Made by a program: the position numbers and the translations under genes
The notes under the pieces: generated by a model
Seen by the model: the letters and a program-made list of their open reading frames with translations, nothing else
Told to the model about the DNA's origin: nothing
Database searches by the model: none
Shown: positions 53,367 through 62,046 of the stretch, piece after piece
Numbering within the stretch: the first letter of the stretch is position 1
How the letters are laid out: every line of letters begins with the position of its first letter
Assembly: GCF_006716675.1 (NCBI RefSeq)
Contig: NZ_VFPM01000002.1
Location: forward strand, 186,001-250,000
Length of the DNA stretch: 64,000 nucleotides
DNA from: Humibacillus xanthopallidus
GTDB taxonomy: Bacteria > Actinomycetota > Actinomycetes > Actinomycetales > Dermatophilaceae
Reading direction: 5' to 3'

Positions 53367-54455
53367 ATGGTGGTGAGTGACGTGACGCAGGTGCCGACCG
53401 ATAGTGAGCCCGACGTGCCGGAAGGGGGGCCCGCGGGCGACGCGCCGCGCAGCCCGCTGCTGGACCGGCCGGGAGCCGTGGCCGGTGAGGGGCTCGACAG
53501 GACGGTGGCGCTCCACTACGGCGACCCGATGCGCGAGCAGCGCATGCTCGACGAGGGGCTCGGCGTCGTCGACCTCGGCAACCGCGAGGTCATCACCGTC
53601 ACCGGGCCCGACCGGCTCAGCTGGCTCAACTCCCTGACGACCCAGCTGCTGCTCGACCTGCCGCCCCGCGAGTCGCGCGAGGCCCTCATCCTCTCGCCCA
53701 AGGGCCACGTCGAGCACGCCCTGCACCTCGTCGACGACGGCGAGACGACGTGGATCACCACCGAGCCCGGGGCCGGCGCAGCCCTCGTGGCGTGGCTCGA
53801 GCGGATGAAGTTCATGCTCCGCGTCGAGGTCGCCGACGTCACCGCCGACTGGGCCGTGCTCGGGGAGCCCCACGCCCGAGAGTCTGTCGAGGGCGAGCCG
53901 CTCGCCTGGCGCGACCCGTGGCCCGAGCTCGTCGGTGACACGACGGCCTACGGTCCCGTCGACGACCACCCCGGAAGCACCCGCGCGTGGCGCGAGGTCA
54001 TCGTTCCCCGCACGGATCTCGTTGCGGCAGTGGGTGATCGGCCTCTCGCTGGGTTGTGGGCCGCAGAGGCGCTGCGCGTCGCAGCGTGGCGACCGCGGCT
54101 CGGCCTCGAGACCGACCACCGCACGATCGTCCACGAGGTCGACTGGCTCCGCACCGCCGTGCACCTGCACAAGGGCTGCTACCGCGGGCAGGAGACCGTC
54201 GCGCGCGTGCACAACCTCGGCCGCCCGCCGCGTCGCCTCGTCTTCCTCCACGTCGACGGCTCGGGCCACATCCTCCCGCCGCTCGGCGCCGAGGTGTATG
54301 CCGGTGAGCGCGTCGTCGGCCACCTGACCTCCGTGGGTCGCCACCACACCGACGGTCCGATCGCGCTCGCGATCATCAAGCGCAACACCGACCCGAGCAT
54401 CGACCTGCTCGTGGGCGGCCTCAGCGCTGCGCAGACCGTCATCGTCGCCCCGTAG
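53367..54455 (+). CDS. ygfZ: YgfZ/GcvT domain folate-binding protein
   Basis: The 362-residue protein has the YgfZ hallmark KGCYRGQE, with the conserved cysteine, and a GcvT-like N-terminal domain (VITVTGPDRLSWLNSLTTQ). YgfZ binds folate and supports iron-sulfur cluster enzyme maintenance. The first 45 residues are a low-complexity leader not typical of the family; ATG 53367 or a later start are both possible. Confidence 0.92.
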   Translation: MVVSDVTQVPTDSEPDVPEGGPAGDAPRSPLLDRPGAVAGEGLDRTVALHYGDPMREQRMLDEGLGVVDLGNREVITVTGPDRLSWLNSLTTQLLLDLPPRESREALILSPKGHVEHALHLVDDGETTWITTEPGAGAALVAWLERMKFMLRVEVADVTADWAVLGEPHARESVEGEPLAWRDPWPELVGDTTAYGPVDDHPGSTRAWREVIVPRTDLVAAVGDRPLAGLWAAEALRVAAWRPRLGLETDHRTIVHEVDWLRTAVHLHKGCYRGQETVARVHNLGRPPRRLVFLHVDGSGHILPPLGAEVYAGERVVGHLTSVGRHHTDGPIALAIIKRNTDPSIDLLVGGLSAAQTVIVAP

Positions 54456-54591
54456 TCACCCTCACCCCGCCCGACCCGCGCACCCCCTTGGGCCACTGGT
54501 CCCTCGTTCGGCCGCCGACGCGGTGGTATGCCGCCTGGGTGGCTCACGCACCCGTCGCTCGGGCCCGCGGGGTGGCTGGCAGGATGACGGC

Positions 54592-55446
54592 ATGAGCACC
54601 GCACGCAGCGCCGCGAGCACGCTGATCACCGTCGCGCCGACCGGGGCGGAGTCCGCCAAGGCCGACGTGCCGGCCCTCCCGACGACTCCGGAGGAGCTCG
54701 TCGAGACCGCCGTCGCGTGTGAGCGGGCCGGCGCCGCCCTCATCCACATCCACGTGCGCGACCGCGAGCACCAGCCCACCCTCGACCCCGTGCTCCTCAA
54801 GGAAGCCGTCGACGGCGTGCGCGAGGCGACCGACCTCGTCGTCCAGCTGTCGACGGGAGGAGCCATCACCGACCCGCTCGAGCAGCGGCTCACGGTCCTC
54901 GACGCCGACCCCGACTCGTGCTCGCTGACGTGCGGCACGACGAACTTCGGTGACGGGGTCTTCCTCAACCCGTGGGGCTTCATGGTCGACCTCTACCGCC
55001 TCGCCCAGGAGCGTGAGGTCGTGCCGGAGTTCGAGCTCTTCGAGCTCGGCCACGTGCACGCCCTGCGCCGGCTCATCGACGAGTGCGGCCTGCCCTTCGG
55101 CGGCAAGGTCCACGTCGACTTCGTCACCGGCGTGCCCGGCTCGATGCCCGGCACGCCCCAGGCCCTGCTCGCCGGGGTCGCCATGCTGCCTCCCGAGGTG
55201 ACGAGCTGGTCGGCGACCGGGATCGGCCGGGCGCACCTGCCGATCGTCGCTGCCGCGCTCGCCGCGGGCGGCCACCTGCGCGTCGGCATGGAGGACAACC
55301 TCGTCTTCGCCAAGGGGCAGCCGGTCGAGCACAACAGTGAGCTCGTCACTCGGGCCGCGCAGATCGCGACCCTCATGCAGCGACCGCCGATGTCGACGAC
55401 GGAGGCGCGCGCCACCCTGGCGATCAAGGACCGCCGCACCCGCTGA
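54592..55446 (+). CDS. BKACE family enzyme (3-keto-5-aminohexanoate cleavage-type, DUF849)
   Basis: The 284-residue TIM-barrel protein has the zinc-binding IHIHVRDRE (two histidines), a catalytic Glu in EFELFELGHVHA and the terminal GMEDNL. Members cleave beta-keto acids with acetyl-CoA; many specificities exist beyond lysine fermentation. No lysine or carnitine gene is adjacent, so the substrate is open. ATG 54592 follows CAGGAT by six bases, a possible leaderless start. Confidence 0.9.
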   Translation: MSTARSAASTLITVAPTGAESAKADVPALPTTPEELVETAVACERAGAALIHIHVRDREHQPTLDPVLLKEAVDGVREATDLVVQLSTGGAITDPLEQRLTVLDADPDSCSLTCGTTNFGDGVFLNPWGFMVDLYRLAQEREVVPEFELFELGHVHALRRLIDECGLPFGGKVHVDFVTGVPGSMPGTPQALLAGVAMLPPEVTSWSATGIGRAHLPIVAAALAAGGHLRVGMEDNLVFAKGQPVEHNSELVTRAAQIATLMQRPPMSTTEARATLAIKDRRTR

Positions 55447-55505
55447 GCCGGCCGCACGGCATACGGGCGGGTGTGCTGCCGCGAGTGAGCACAGGGACGC
55501 CACGA

Positions 55506-55625
55506 CAATCGAAAGAGCAGTTCGTCGCCACCGGGATGCCCCGCGCGGTCCCGTCGAAAGGGCGACGAACTGCTCTTTCGATTGCCAGGGCCTGCAATCA
55601 GGCTGACGGAGTGCTCCTTCGATTG
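55506..55625. repeat. Inverted and direct copies of the ATCGAAAGAGCA repeat family
   Basis: CAATCGAAAGAGCAGTTCGT (55506-55525, extended to 55529) is perfectly inverted at 55561-55584. A degenerate third copy lies at 55605-55625. This and two GTATGCCG motifs (55457, 55687) fill the 315-base gap after the BKACE gene. Confidence 0.85.
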
Positions 55626-55725
55626 ACGCGGGATGAGTGCCCGGGTGCCGATCGCGCGGCGAGCGTGAAGCCTGCCGCGGACCCGGGTATGCCGCCGATG
55701 TGGGCGGTCTCACGCTGCCCACAGT

Positions 55726-55755
55726 TTGCATTTTGCTTGCTGTAGTTAGCACAAT
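55726..55755 (+). promoter_or_regulatory. Promoter of the XRE-hbhA operon
   Basis: TTGCAT (55726-55731) and CACAAT (55750-55755) are 18 bases apart in an unusually AT-rich stretch. The ATG at 55762 is six bases further, at the expected +1. Confidence 0.5.
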
Positions 55756-55761
55756 GGAGAC

Positions 55762-56223
55762 ATGAGCAAGCTGCCGCTACCGGGCCTGGGGGCCTACTTG
55801 CGCGAACAGCGCGAGAGTGCCCAGCTGTCCCTGCGCCAGCTCGCCGAGATGGCCGGAGTCTCCAACCCCTACCTGTCGCAGATCGAGCGAGGCCTCAAGC
55901 GGCCGAGCGCCGAGATCCTGCAGCAGATCGCCAAGGGGCTGCAGGTGTCGGCCGAGTCGCTCTACGTCCGGGCCGGAATCCTCGACGAGCGGGTCGGCGA
56001 CGACCCGGCCGCCGCCCCCGACGTCCTCTCCGCCATCGCCGCCGACGCCGCCCTCACGGAGCGTCAGCGCGGGGTGCTCGTCGAGATCTACCTGTCCTTC
56101 GTCGGAGACGACGACGACCCCCGAACCCCCGGCCGGACGCCGCCACCTCGCGCCCGACGCCGCACCCCTCCGCCCAGCGCCTCCGCTGCCGCGGCCCAGA
56201 ACGTCACAGAGAAGGAGAACTGA
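55762..56223 (+). CDS. XRE-family transcriptional regulator upstream of hbhA-like gene
   Basis: The 153-residue protein has an N-terminal helix-turn-helix (residues about 10-66; LRQLAEMAGVSNPYLSQIER) and a C-terminal helical segment ending in a Pro/Arg/Ser-rich tail. The arrangement matches mycobacterial Rv0474, located directly before hbhA (Rv0475). The stop (TGA) is one base before the next ATG, so the pair is co-translated. Autoregulation is likely but not shown. Confidence 0.88.
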   Translation: MSKLPLPGLGAYLREQRESAQLSLRQLAEMAGVSNPYLSQIERGLKRPSAEILQQIAKGLQVSAESLYVRAGILDERVGDDPAAAPDVLSAIAADAALTERQRGVLVEIYLSFVGDDDDPRTPGRTPPPRARRRTPPPSASAAAAQNVTEKEN

Positions 56224-56224
56224 G

Positions 56225-57283
56225 ATGGCTCTCAGCGACAAGATCACCAAGGCCGTCAAGGACGCGCAGAAGCAGGCCGAGGCCACTGCTGCCGACGTTC
56301 GCGGCCAGCTCGACGAGATCGAGGGCAAGCTGCCCGAGGTCTCGGTCGACCCTACGCCGTTCTACGCCGTCGTCGGCGCCGCGAACATCGCGCTCGACAC
56401 GGTCCGCGCGGCTGGTGTCCAGCTCGACCTCGCGCGCAAGCAGGCCCTGGAGCTCGACCTGCGCAAGGGTGCCAAGAAGGAGGCGACCGACATCCAGAAG
56501 GACCTCGAGAAGCGCATCGCCGAGCTCCAGAAGAGCACCGCTGCCCTCCAGAAGATCGCGACCTCCTACGCCGACAAGTTCGTCGCCCAAGCGCAGGAGC
56601 TGCCCGCGCAGGTGCTCAACCAGGGTCTCGTCATCGCGAGCAACGCCAAGGACCAGTACGACGCTGCCGCCGCTCGCGGTGAGAAGGTCGTGACCGACCT
56701 GCGCGCCCAGAGCGAGCGCGCCGCGTTCGACGCCTCGGAGCTGCGGCACGCCGCTGCCATCCGCGGACGTCGCGTCGTCAAGACGGCCGCGTCCGAGGGC
56801 AGCAAGCTCGCCTCGAGCGTCGTCGACGTCGTCACCCAGGACGCCTCGAAGATCGGTGCGCAGGTGGAGAAGTCCGCCGAGGCCGTCGAGAAGGCTGCCG
56901 CCCCGGTGCCGGCCAAGCGCACGGCCGCCCACCAGCGCGCCATCCGCAAGTCGGCCGCCCAGAAGGCTGCCGCGACGCGCAAGGCCAACGAGGTCGAGGC
57001 CACGACGACCCGCAAGGTCGCCGCCCGCAGCTCGGCCACGACCGACGACCCGCAGGCCACCGTGGCCCGCAAGGTCGCCCCGGCCAAGACCGCCGCCAAG
57101 AAGACCGCCAAGAAGGCGTCGACCACGACGAAGAAGACGGCCAAGAAGGCTGCGTCGACGACGAAGGCCGCCGCCAGCACGGCGGCTGCCAAGACCGCCG
57201 ACACCGCCAAGACCGCGGCGGCCAAGACGGCCGACACCGCCACGACGGCCGCCGAGAACGTCACGGGCGTCACGACGAGCTGA
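56225..57283 (+). CDS. hbhA: HbhA-like protein with Lys/Ala-rich C-terminal tail
   Basis: This is a 352-residue protein. Residues about 1-180 form a long amphipathic helix/coiled coil (DPTPFYAVVGAANIALDTVR), and residues about 230-352 are Lys/Ala/Thr-rich with PAKKA-like repeats (KKTAKKASTTTKKTAKKAA). Mycobacterial HbhA binds heparan sulfate and mediates adhesion and aggregation. The tail here is much longer and Thr-rich. It is surface-associated without a classical signal peptide, as in mycobacteria (by homology). A hairpin terminator follows 17 bases after the stop. Confidence 0.85.
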   Translation: MALSDKITKAVKDAQKQAEATAADVRGQLDEIEGKLPEVSVDPTPFYAVVGAANIALDTVRAAGVQLDLARKQALELDLRKGAKKEATDIQKDLEKRIAELQKSTAALQKIATSYADKFVAQAQELPAQVLNQGLVIASNAKDQYDAAAARGEKVVTDLRAQSERAAFDASELRHAAAIRGRRVVKTAASEGSKLASSVVDVVTQDASKIGAQVEKSAEAVEKAAAPVPAKRTAAHQRAIRKSAAQKAAATRKANEVEATTTRKVAARSSATTDDPQATVARKVAPAKTAAKKTAKKASTTTKKTAKKAASTTKAAASTAAAKTADTAKTAAAKTADTATTAAENVTGVTTS

Positions 57284-57300
57284 TCTCGCACCGCACGCAG

Positions 57301-57332
57301 CAGGGCCGCCATCCTCCGGGGTGGCGGCCCTG
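57301..57332 (+). terminator. Hairpin terminator of hbhA
   Basis: CAGGGCCGCCA (57301-57311) pairs with TGGCGGCCCTG (57322-57332) around a 10-base loop, 17 bases after the stop. Confidence 0.8.
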
Positions 57333-57364
57333 TCGCGTCTGCGCCGGACGGCACCCCTGACGTG

Positions 57365-57443
57365 CCGACGAAGTGCTCCCTCGATTGCCCGGGCGCTCAC
57401 CGCGCGGGCGCCCTGACCTGCCGACGAAGTGCTCTTTCGATTG
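57365..57443. repeat. Two direct copies of the dispersed repeat family
   Basis: CCGACGAAGTGCTCCCTCGA (57365-57384) and CCGACGAAGTGCTCTTTCGA (57421-57440) run in the same direction (complement of the ATCGAAAGAGCA form), before the asparaginase gene. Confidence 0.85.
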
Positions 57444-57496
57444 GGGCGCGTGGGTGGCCGTCGGGGCGGACTGCACCCTCCGGCATACTGCGGGGC

Positions 57497-58495
57497 GTGC
57501 CCCACCCCCCTGCCTCGACCTCTCCCGCCCTCTCCGCTGCGCCCGTCGTGGCGCACGTCGTGCGCAGCGGTGTCGTCGAGTCGGTGCACCACGGCACCGC
57601 CGTCGTGACCGCACCCGACGGCAGCGTGGAGCTCGCCGTCGGAGACCCCGAGGGCGCCGTCCTCCCGCGGTCCTCGAGCAAGCCCTTCCAGGCCCTGGCC
57701 ATGGTGCGGCACGGTCTCGCGACCGACGGCCGGCTGCTGTCGCTCGCCTGCTCGAGCCACTCCGGCGAGGACTTCCACCTCGAGGCCGTGCGCGAGATCC
57801 TCGCCGGCGCGGGCCTGTCGGAGACCGACCTGCAGAACACGCCCGACTACCCCTACGACGAGGCCGCGCGCACCGCCTGGATCGCCTCCGGCAGCCCGAA
57901 GCAGTCGATCGCCCAGAACTGCTCGGGCAAGCACGCGTCGATGCTCGCCACGTGCGTCGTCAACGGCTGGGACCCCGCGACCTACCGCGACCCCGGCCAC
58001 CCGCTCCAGGTCGCGATCACCGAGACGATCGCCGACATCACGGGGAGCCGGCCCGGCGAGGTCGCGGTCGACGGCTGTGGAGCCCCGATCCACGCGATCC
58101 CGCTGACGGCGCTCGCGCGCGGGTTCGGTCGCCTCGCGGCCGCCACCGACGGCCCCGAGGCGCGCATCACCCGCGCCATCCGCGCGTTCCCCGAGTACCT
58201 CGGCGGCACGACGCGTGACGTCACCGCGCTCGTGCGCGGCGTCGACGGGCTGGTCGCCAAGGACGGCGCCGAGGCGGTGTATGCCGTCGGGCTGGCCGAC
58301 GGTCGGGGCGTGGCCGTCAAGATCGCCGACGGCTCACCCCGGGCCCGCTCGGTCGTGCTCGCGGCGGTCCTGCGCCGGATCGGGCTCGAGGCCCCTGACG
58401 TGCCCGCGACGGTCGACGCGTTCGCCGCGCTCGAGCACGCTCCGGTGCTCGGGCACGGGCAGCCGGTCGGCTCCGTCGTCGCCGTGGGCGTCTGA
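57497..58495 (+). CDS. Asparaginase (Rhizobium-type L-asparaginase II family)
   Basis: The 332-residue protein of the Asparaginase_II family has motifs [24 protein letters not shown] and [11 protein letters not shown] around the active serine/lysine. It hydrolyses L-asparagine to aspartate and ammonia in the cytosol. GTG 57497 lies seven bases after CATACT, a possible leaderless start inside a CGGCATAC motif. Immediately downstream is dtd. Confidence 0.88.
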   Translation: MPHPPASTSPALSAAPVVAHVVRSGVVESVHHGTAVVTAPDGSVELAVGDPEGAVLPRSSSKPFQALAMVRHGLATDGRLLSLACSSHSGEDFHLEAVREILAGAGLSETDLQNTPDYPYDEAARTAWIASGSPKQSIAQNCSGKHASMLATCVVNGWDPATYRDPGHPLQVAITETIADITGSRPGEVAVDGCGAPIHAIPLTALARGFGRLAAATDGPEARITRAIRAFPEYLGGTTRDVTALVRGVDGLVAKDGAEAVYAVGLADGRGVAVKIADGSPRARSVVLAAVLRRIGLEAPDVPATVDAFAALEHAPVLGHGQPVGSVVAVGV

Positions 58496-58502
58496 GGCTG
58501 CC

Positions 58503-58928
58503 GTGCGTGCCGTCCTCCAGCGCGTCTCCCGTGCGAGCGTCAGCGTCGAGGGCGAGGTCGTCGGCGCCATCGACCGACCGGGCCTCCTCGCGCTCGTCGG
58601 CGTCACGCACGACGACGGCCCCGACCAGGTCGAGCTCATGGCCCGCAAGATCGCCGAGCTGCGCATCCTGCGCGACGAGCAGAGCGTCACCGACGCCGGC
58701 GCGCCCGTCCTCGTCGTCAGCCAGTTCACGCTGCACGCCGACACCCGCAAGGGCCGGCGCCCGTCGTGGTCGGCCGCCGCGCCCGGCCCGGTCGCCGAGC
58801 CGGTCATCGCGGACCTCGTCGCTGCCCTGCAGGCGCGCGGCATCGAGGTCGAGCAGGGACGCTTCGGGGCGATGATGGAGGTGTCGCTCGTCAATGACGG
58901 CCCCGTCACCCTCGTCATCGACACCTGA
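58503..58928 (+). CDS. dtd: D-aminoacyl-tRNA deacylase Dtd
   Basis: The 141-residue protein has the family motifs [37 protein letters not shown] and a C-terminal [11 protein letters not shown] (the conserved Gly-Pro region). It removes D-amino acids mischarged on tRNA. GTG 58503 is seven bases after the asparaginase stop, so both are co-transcribed. Confidence 0.93.
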   Translation: MRAVLQRVSRASVSVEGEVVGAIDRPGLLALVGVTHDDGPDQVELMARKIAELRILRDEQSVTDAGAPVLVVSQFTLHADTRKGRRPSWSAAAPGPVAEPVIADLVAALQARGIEVEQGRFGAMMEVSLVNDGPVTLVIDT

Positions 58929-58968
58929 CGCCTGCTGAAAGCGCCGATACGCGGGTTACGCTGGTGCA

Positions 58969-59277
58969 ATGGAACTGTTCCAGGGCTTCCAGACCGTCGT
59001 GCTCTACGCCCTCGGCGCCGGCGCGCTGGCCTGCGAGGTCTTCGCGTTCGTCGACGCGTTGCGCAACCCCGAGGCCGCCTACCTCGCGGCCGGCAAGCGC
59101 ACCCGCACCTTCTGGCTGGTCTTGCTCGGGGTGGCCATGGCTCTGGGCGTCGTCACCCTCGCCTCCCTCAACCTCTTCGCCCTGCTCGGCTTCGTCGCGG
59201 CTGCCGTCTACCTCGCCGACGTGCGCCCCGCGCTGCGGCAGGTGCGCGGGCGTGGCGGCCGCTCCAGCGGGTGGTGA
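58969..59277 (+). CDS. DUF2516 family membrane protein
   Basis: The 102-residue protein has three hydrophobic helices (LYALGAGALACEVFAFVDAL, FWLVLLGVAMALGVVTLASL, ALLGFVAAAVYLAD), a short loop and a basic tail. It is typical of the actinobacterial DUF2516 family of unknown function. ATG 58969 is six bases after TACGCT, so it is probably leaderless. Confidence 0.85.
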   Translation: MELFQGFQTVVLYALGAGALACEVFAFVDALRNPEAAYLAAGKRTRTFWLVLLGVAMALGVVTLASLNLFALLGFVAAAVYLADVRPALRQVRGRGGRSSGW

Positions 59278-59346
59278 GCACGGCGTCGAGGCGCGCGCAG
59301 CACCTGGCGTAGGGCACACTGGGCTCTCACCAACCATGGGGGAGCC

Positions 59347-59844
59347 ATGACAGACCAGCACCAGGGCGGCGCCGCCGTCCCGGCCATCGACCTGGACGCG
59401 CACGACCTGCGCGACCCCGTGGTCGACGCCCACGACCACGACGACGAGCTCGCGCCGGCGCACAGCCCGTACGACTACGACCTCGGCGACCGCAACCCGA
59501 CCGAGGACATCTTCGTCGCGGACCGTCCGTGGGGGCAGTTCCAGCAGTTCGTGTCCAACGAGCAGGTCACGGTGAAGATCATCACCGTGCACCCCGGCCA
59601 CCGGCTCTCGCTGCAGAAGCACGACCACCGCGGTGAGATGTGGCAGGTCCTCGACGTGCCGATCGACATCATCGTCGACGACCGTGCCTGGCTCGCCCAG
59701 CCCGGTGAGACCATCTGGGTGCCGCGCGGCGCGACCCACCGCATGGGCAACTCGGGCGAGCGCCCGGGCCGGCTCCTCGAGGTCGCCTTCGGCCTCTTCG
59801 ACGAGTCCGACATCGAGCGCCTCCAGGACGACTACGTGCGCTGA
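59347..59844 (+). CDS. Mannose-6-phosphate isomerase type II-like cupin protein
   Basis: The 165-residue single cupin barrel equals the C-terminal isomerase domain of type II PMI/GMP enzymes, with FVADRPWGQFQQFVSN, KIITVHPGHRLSLQKHDHR (metal histidines), GETIWVPRGATHRMGN and DESDIERLQDDYVR. There is no nucleotidyltransferase half. It may isomerise mannose-6-phosphate or another sugar phosphate. The first 30 residues are an acidic, His-rich leader. GGGGGAG precedes ATG 59347. Confidence 0.88.
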   Translation: MTDQHQGGAAVPAIDLDAHDLRDPVVDAHDHDDELAPAHSPYDYDLGDRNPTEDIFVADRPWGQFQQFVSNEQVTVKIITVHPGHRLSLQKHDHRGEMWQVLDVPIDIIVDDRAWLAQPGETIWVPRGATHRMGNSGERPGRLLEVAFGLFDESDIERLQDDYVR

Positions 59845-59883
59845 GCGCACCCCGGCCCCACCTGGGTCACCAGCCACCGACGA

Positions 59884-59921
59884 CGTATGCCGTCCCCGCC
59901 CCCGGGCGCGGACGGCATACG
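59884..59921. terminator. Hairpin of inverted GTATGCCG motifs
   Basis: CGTATGCCGTCC (59884-59895) is perfectly complementary to GGACGGCATACG (59910-59921). It lies between convergent cupin and MEDS/HATPase genes. Confidence 0.75.
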
Positions 59922-59981
59922 CGCGTCGTGGTGACCCTGCGCGACGGCCTCGCGTGGTAACGACGCGAGGTGCGGCCCCGC

Positions 59982-61013
59982 TCAGCCGGCCTCGGACGCC
60001 GCGACCTCGGGTGCCGTCTCGGACCCCGCGGCCGGGGCGGCCCCGACGAGCTCGGCCCAGACGAGCTTGCCCGAGGGCAGCTCGGTCCAGCCCCACCGGC
60101 GCGAGAGGGCCTCGACGATGTCGACCCCTCGGCCGCTGAGGTCGTAGGAGTCGGGGGAGCGGCGGGCCAGCGGGTCATGGGCGGCGTCCTCGACGCCGAG
60201 CCGGACGCCGTCCTGCTGACGGTCGAGCACGGCTCGGAACGGTGTCTCGGCGTGCCGCAGGGCGTTGGTGGCCAGCTCGGAGATGACGATCGCGGCGTCG
60301 CCGTCGAGGTCGTCCATGCCCCAGGCCCGCAGCACGTCGACGACGAAGTGCCGCGCGGAGGGCACCGACTCGGCGACGGGGAGGTAGACCTCCGAGCACG
60401 CGTGGTAGCGGCCGACGGCGACCGGCCGGCCCGACGTGCCCTCGTCGGCTCCGCTGCGGGCGGGGTTGCCGGCGGCGAGGTCGGTGTGCAGGTCGCACAC
60501 CCGTCGCACGTCGACCTGGCCGGAGTCGGCGAAGTCGGCGGCCGGGTACGCGCAGAGCAGCGAGAAGTCGTGTCGCCGCAGCAGGAAGCGCCACTGCAGC
60601 TCGAGGTCGCGGGCGTCCTGCGCGTCCTCGCCCTGCCAGAGGAGCGCGATGAGCTCGCTGTAGACCCGCACGTGCGACCCGTCGCCCGAGGCCCGCGCGA
60701 GCAGGTCGGTCACCACGGCGCGGAACCGGCGCGGGTCGAGCACGCCGTCGACGACGAACCGGCGACGGGTCTCGTCGGCGTCGCACGTCAGGTAGTGCCC
60801 CTGCACCCGCTCGAGCTCCGGGTCGGCGCCCAGCTGGGCGAGGGCCGCCTCGATGCGGTGGCGGTGGCCGGCGCTCGCGATGAGCAGGGCGTGCTCGGAC
60901 TGCGCCCACCCGTGCGCCACGAACCGCGCCACGGCCTCGACCTCGCCACTGTCCAGGGCGTGCCAGTTCACTGCATCGCCGTGGGCCCACCTCGGCATGT
61001 CGGTGTCCGACAT
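59982..61013 (-). CDS. MEDS-domain sensor fused to RsbW-like HATPase
   Basis: The 343-residue protein has an N-terminal MEDS/DcmR-type sensory region (about 20-180; VNWHALDSGEVEAVARFVAHG, VYSELIALLWQGEDAQDA) and a C-terminal HATPase_c_2 domain (about 205-330; IVISELATNALRHAETPF, SYDLSGRGVDIVEALSRRWG). This is the anti-sigma / serine-kinase type that inhibits SigB/SigF factors. ATG 61013 lies six bases after TAGCAT, so it is probably leaderless. Its target may be the sigma factor at 35207-36052 (inference). Confidence 0.85.
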   Translation of the reverse strand: MSDTDMPRWAHGDAVNWHALDSGEVEAVARFVAHGWAQSEHALLIASAGHRHRIEAALAQLGADPELERVQGHYLTCDADETRRRFVVDGVLDPRRFRAVVTDLLARASGDGSHVRVYSELIALLWQGEDAQDARDLELQWRFLLRRHDFSLLCAYPAADFADSGQVDVRRVCDLHTDLAAGNPARSGADEGTSGRPVAVGRYHACSEVYLPVAESVPSARHFVVDVLRAWGMDDLDGDAAIVISELATNALRHAETPFRAVLDRQQDGVRLGVEDAAHDPLARRSPDSYDLSGRGVDIVEALSRRWGWTELPSGKLVWAELVGAAPAAGSETAPEVAASEAG

Positions 61014-61084
61014 GCCGCCATGCTACGCCGCAGGACGCGCCGGAAGTGGCCTGCGCCCGGGCCTGCGTGGAACGTCACGCTGCG

Positions 61085-61891
61085 TCACGGCGAAAGGGCC
61101 AGGGGCGCGACCGCAGCCCAGTCGACCGTCACCTCGCCGAGCCGCCAGCGTGCCGGCCCGCCCCGCAGCGGCCACGTGTCGCGCAGCTGCTCGACCGTGG
61201 CGAGGAAGCGTTGTCGAGCACCCCACGACGAGCTGGCGGCGCTGCGCTCCCACGCCCGGTCGAGGTCGGTGAGGAAGCCGTGCACCGGCTCGCCCGGCAC
61301 GTTGCGGTGGATGAGCGACTTCGGCAGGCGCTCCGCGATGTCGGAGGGCCGCTGCAGGCCGCCGAGCCGCAGCGACAGGGTGAGGCTGACGGGTCCGTCG
61401 CGCTCGACGGTGACCCAGGCGGCTCGGCGCCCGATCTCGTCGCACGTGCCGTCGACGAGGATGCCGTCCGGAGCCAGCCGCTCCTGCACCCGCGCCCACG
61501 CCGCCGGGACGTCGCCCTCGGCATACTGGCGCAGCACGTTGAAGGCGCGCACGACCGTCGGTCGTGCTCCGCCGTCGAGCGGCACCTCGAAGCCGCCGCG
61601 TCGGAAGGTGAGGCCCTCCCGCTCGAGGGGTGCCGCGTCACGCACGCGCGCCGGCTCGATCTCGATGCCGACGACCTGGACGTCCGGGCGGACCCGGCGC
61701 AGCCGGTCGTGCAGCTCGACGGCGGTGACCGGCGACGCCCCGTAGCCGAGGTCGACGACGACGGGGGGAGTCGGGCTGCGCCGCAGGCGCCACCCCTGCG
61801 GTCCGGCGATCCAGCGGTCACAGCGACGCAGCCGGTTGGGCGCCGTCGTGCCGCGCGTGACCGTGCCCACGGGTCGGTCACGGCTGGCCAC
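61085..61891 (-). CDS. Class I SAM-dependent methyltransferase-like protein
   Basis: The 268-residue protein has the SAM motif [20 protein letters not shown] (motif I DLGYGASP), an acidic [11 protein letters not shown] (motif II) and the post-motif [16 protein letters not shown]. The target substrate is unknown. GTG 61891 is six bases after TAGGCT, so it is probably leaderless. It is divergent from mshA with 155 bases between them. Confidence 0.85.
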   Translation of the reverse strand: MASRDRPVGTVTRGTTAPNRLRRCDRWIAGPQGWRLRRSPTPPVVVDLGYGASPVTAVELHDRLRRVRPDVQVVGIEIEPARVRDAAPLEREGLTFRRGGFEVPLDGGARPTVVRAFNVLRQYAEGDVPAAWARVQERLAPDGILVDGTCDEIGRRAAWVTVERDGPVSLTLSLRLGGLQRPSDIAERLPKSLIHRNVPGEPVHGFLTDLDRAWERSAASSSWGARQRFLATVEQLRDTWPLRGGPARWRLGEVTVDWAAVAPLALSP

Positions 61892-62046
61892 CCTCGAAGC
61901 CTAGAGGCCCCGGGCCGGGTCTCCGTGGTCGCTCCGACCGCTCCGACCGCTCCAGGCCGCCCACGGGCGCCCGTGGGCGTGGAATACATCGAATCGACCG
62001 TGTGGTTGAGTTCGAGAGGACAGTTCGGTCAGGCGGAAGGCGAGGC

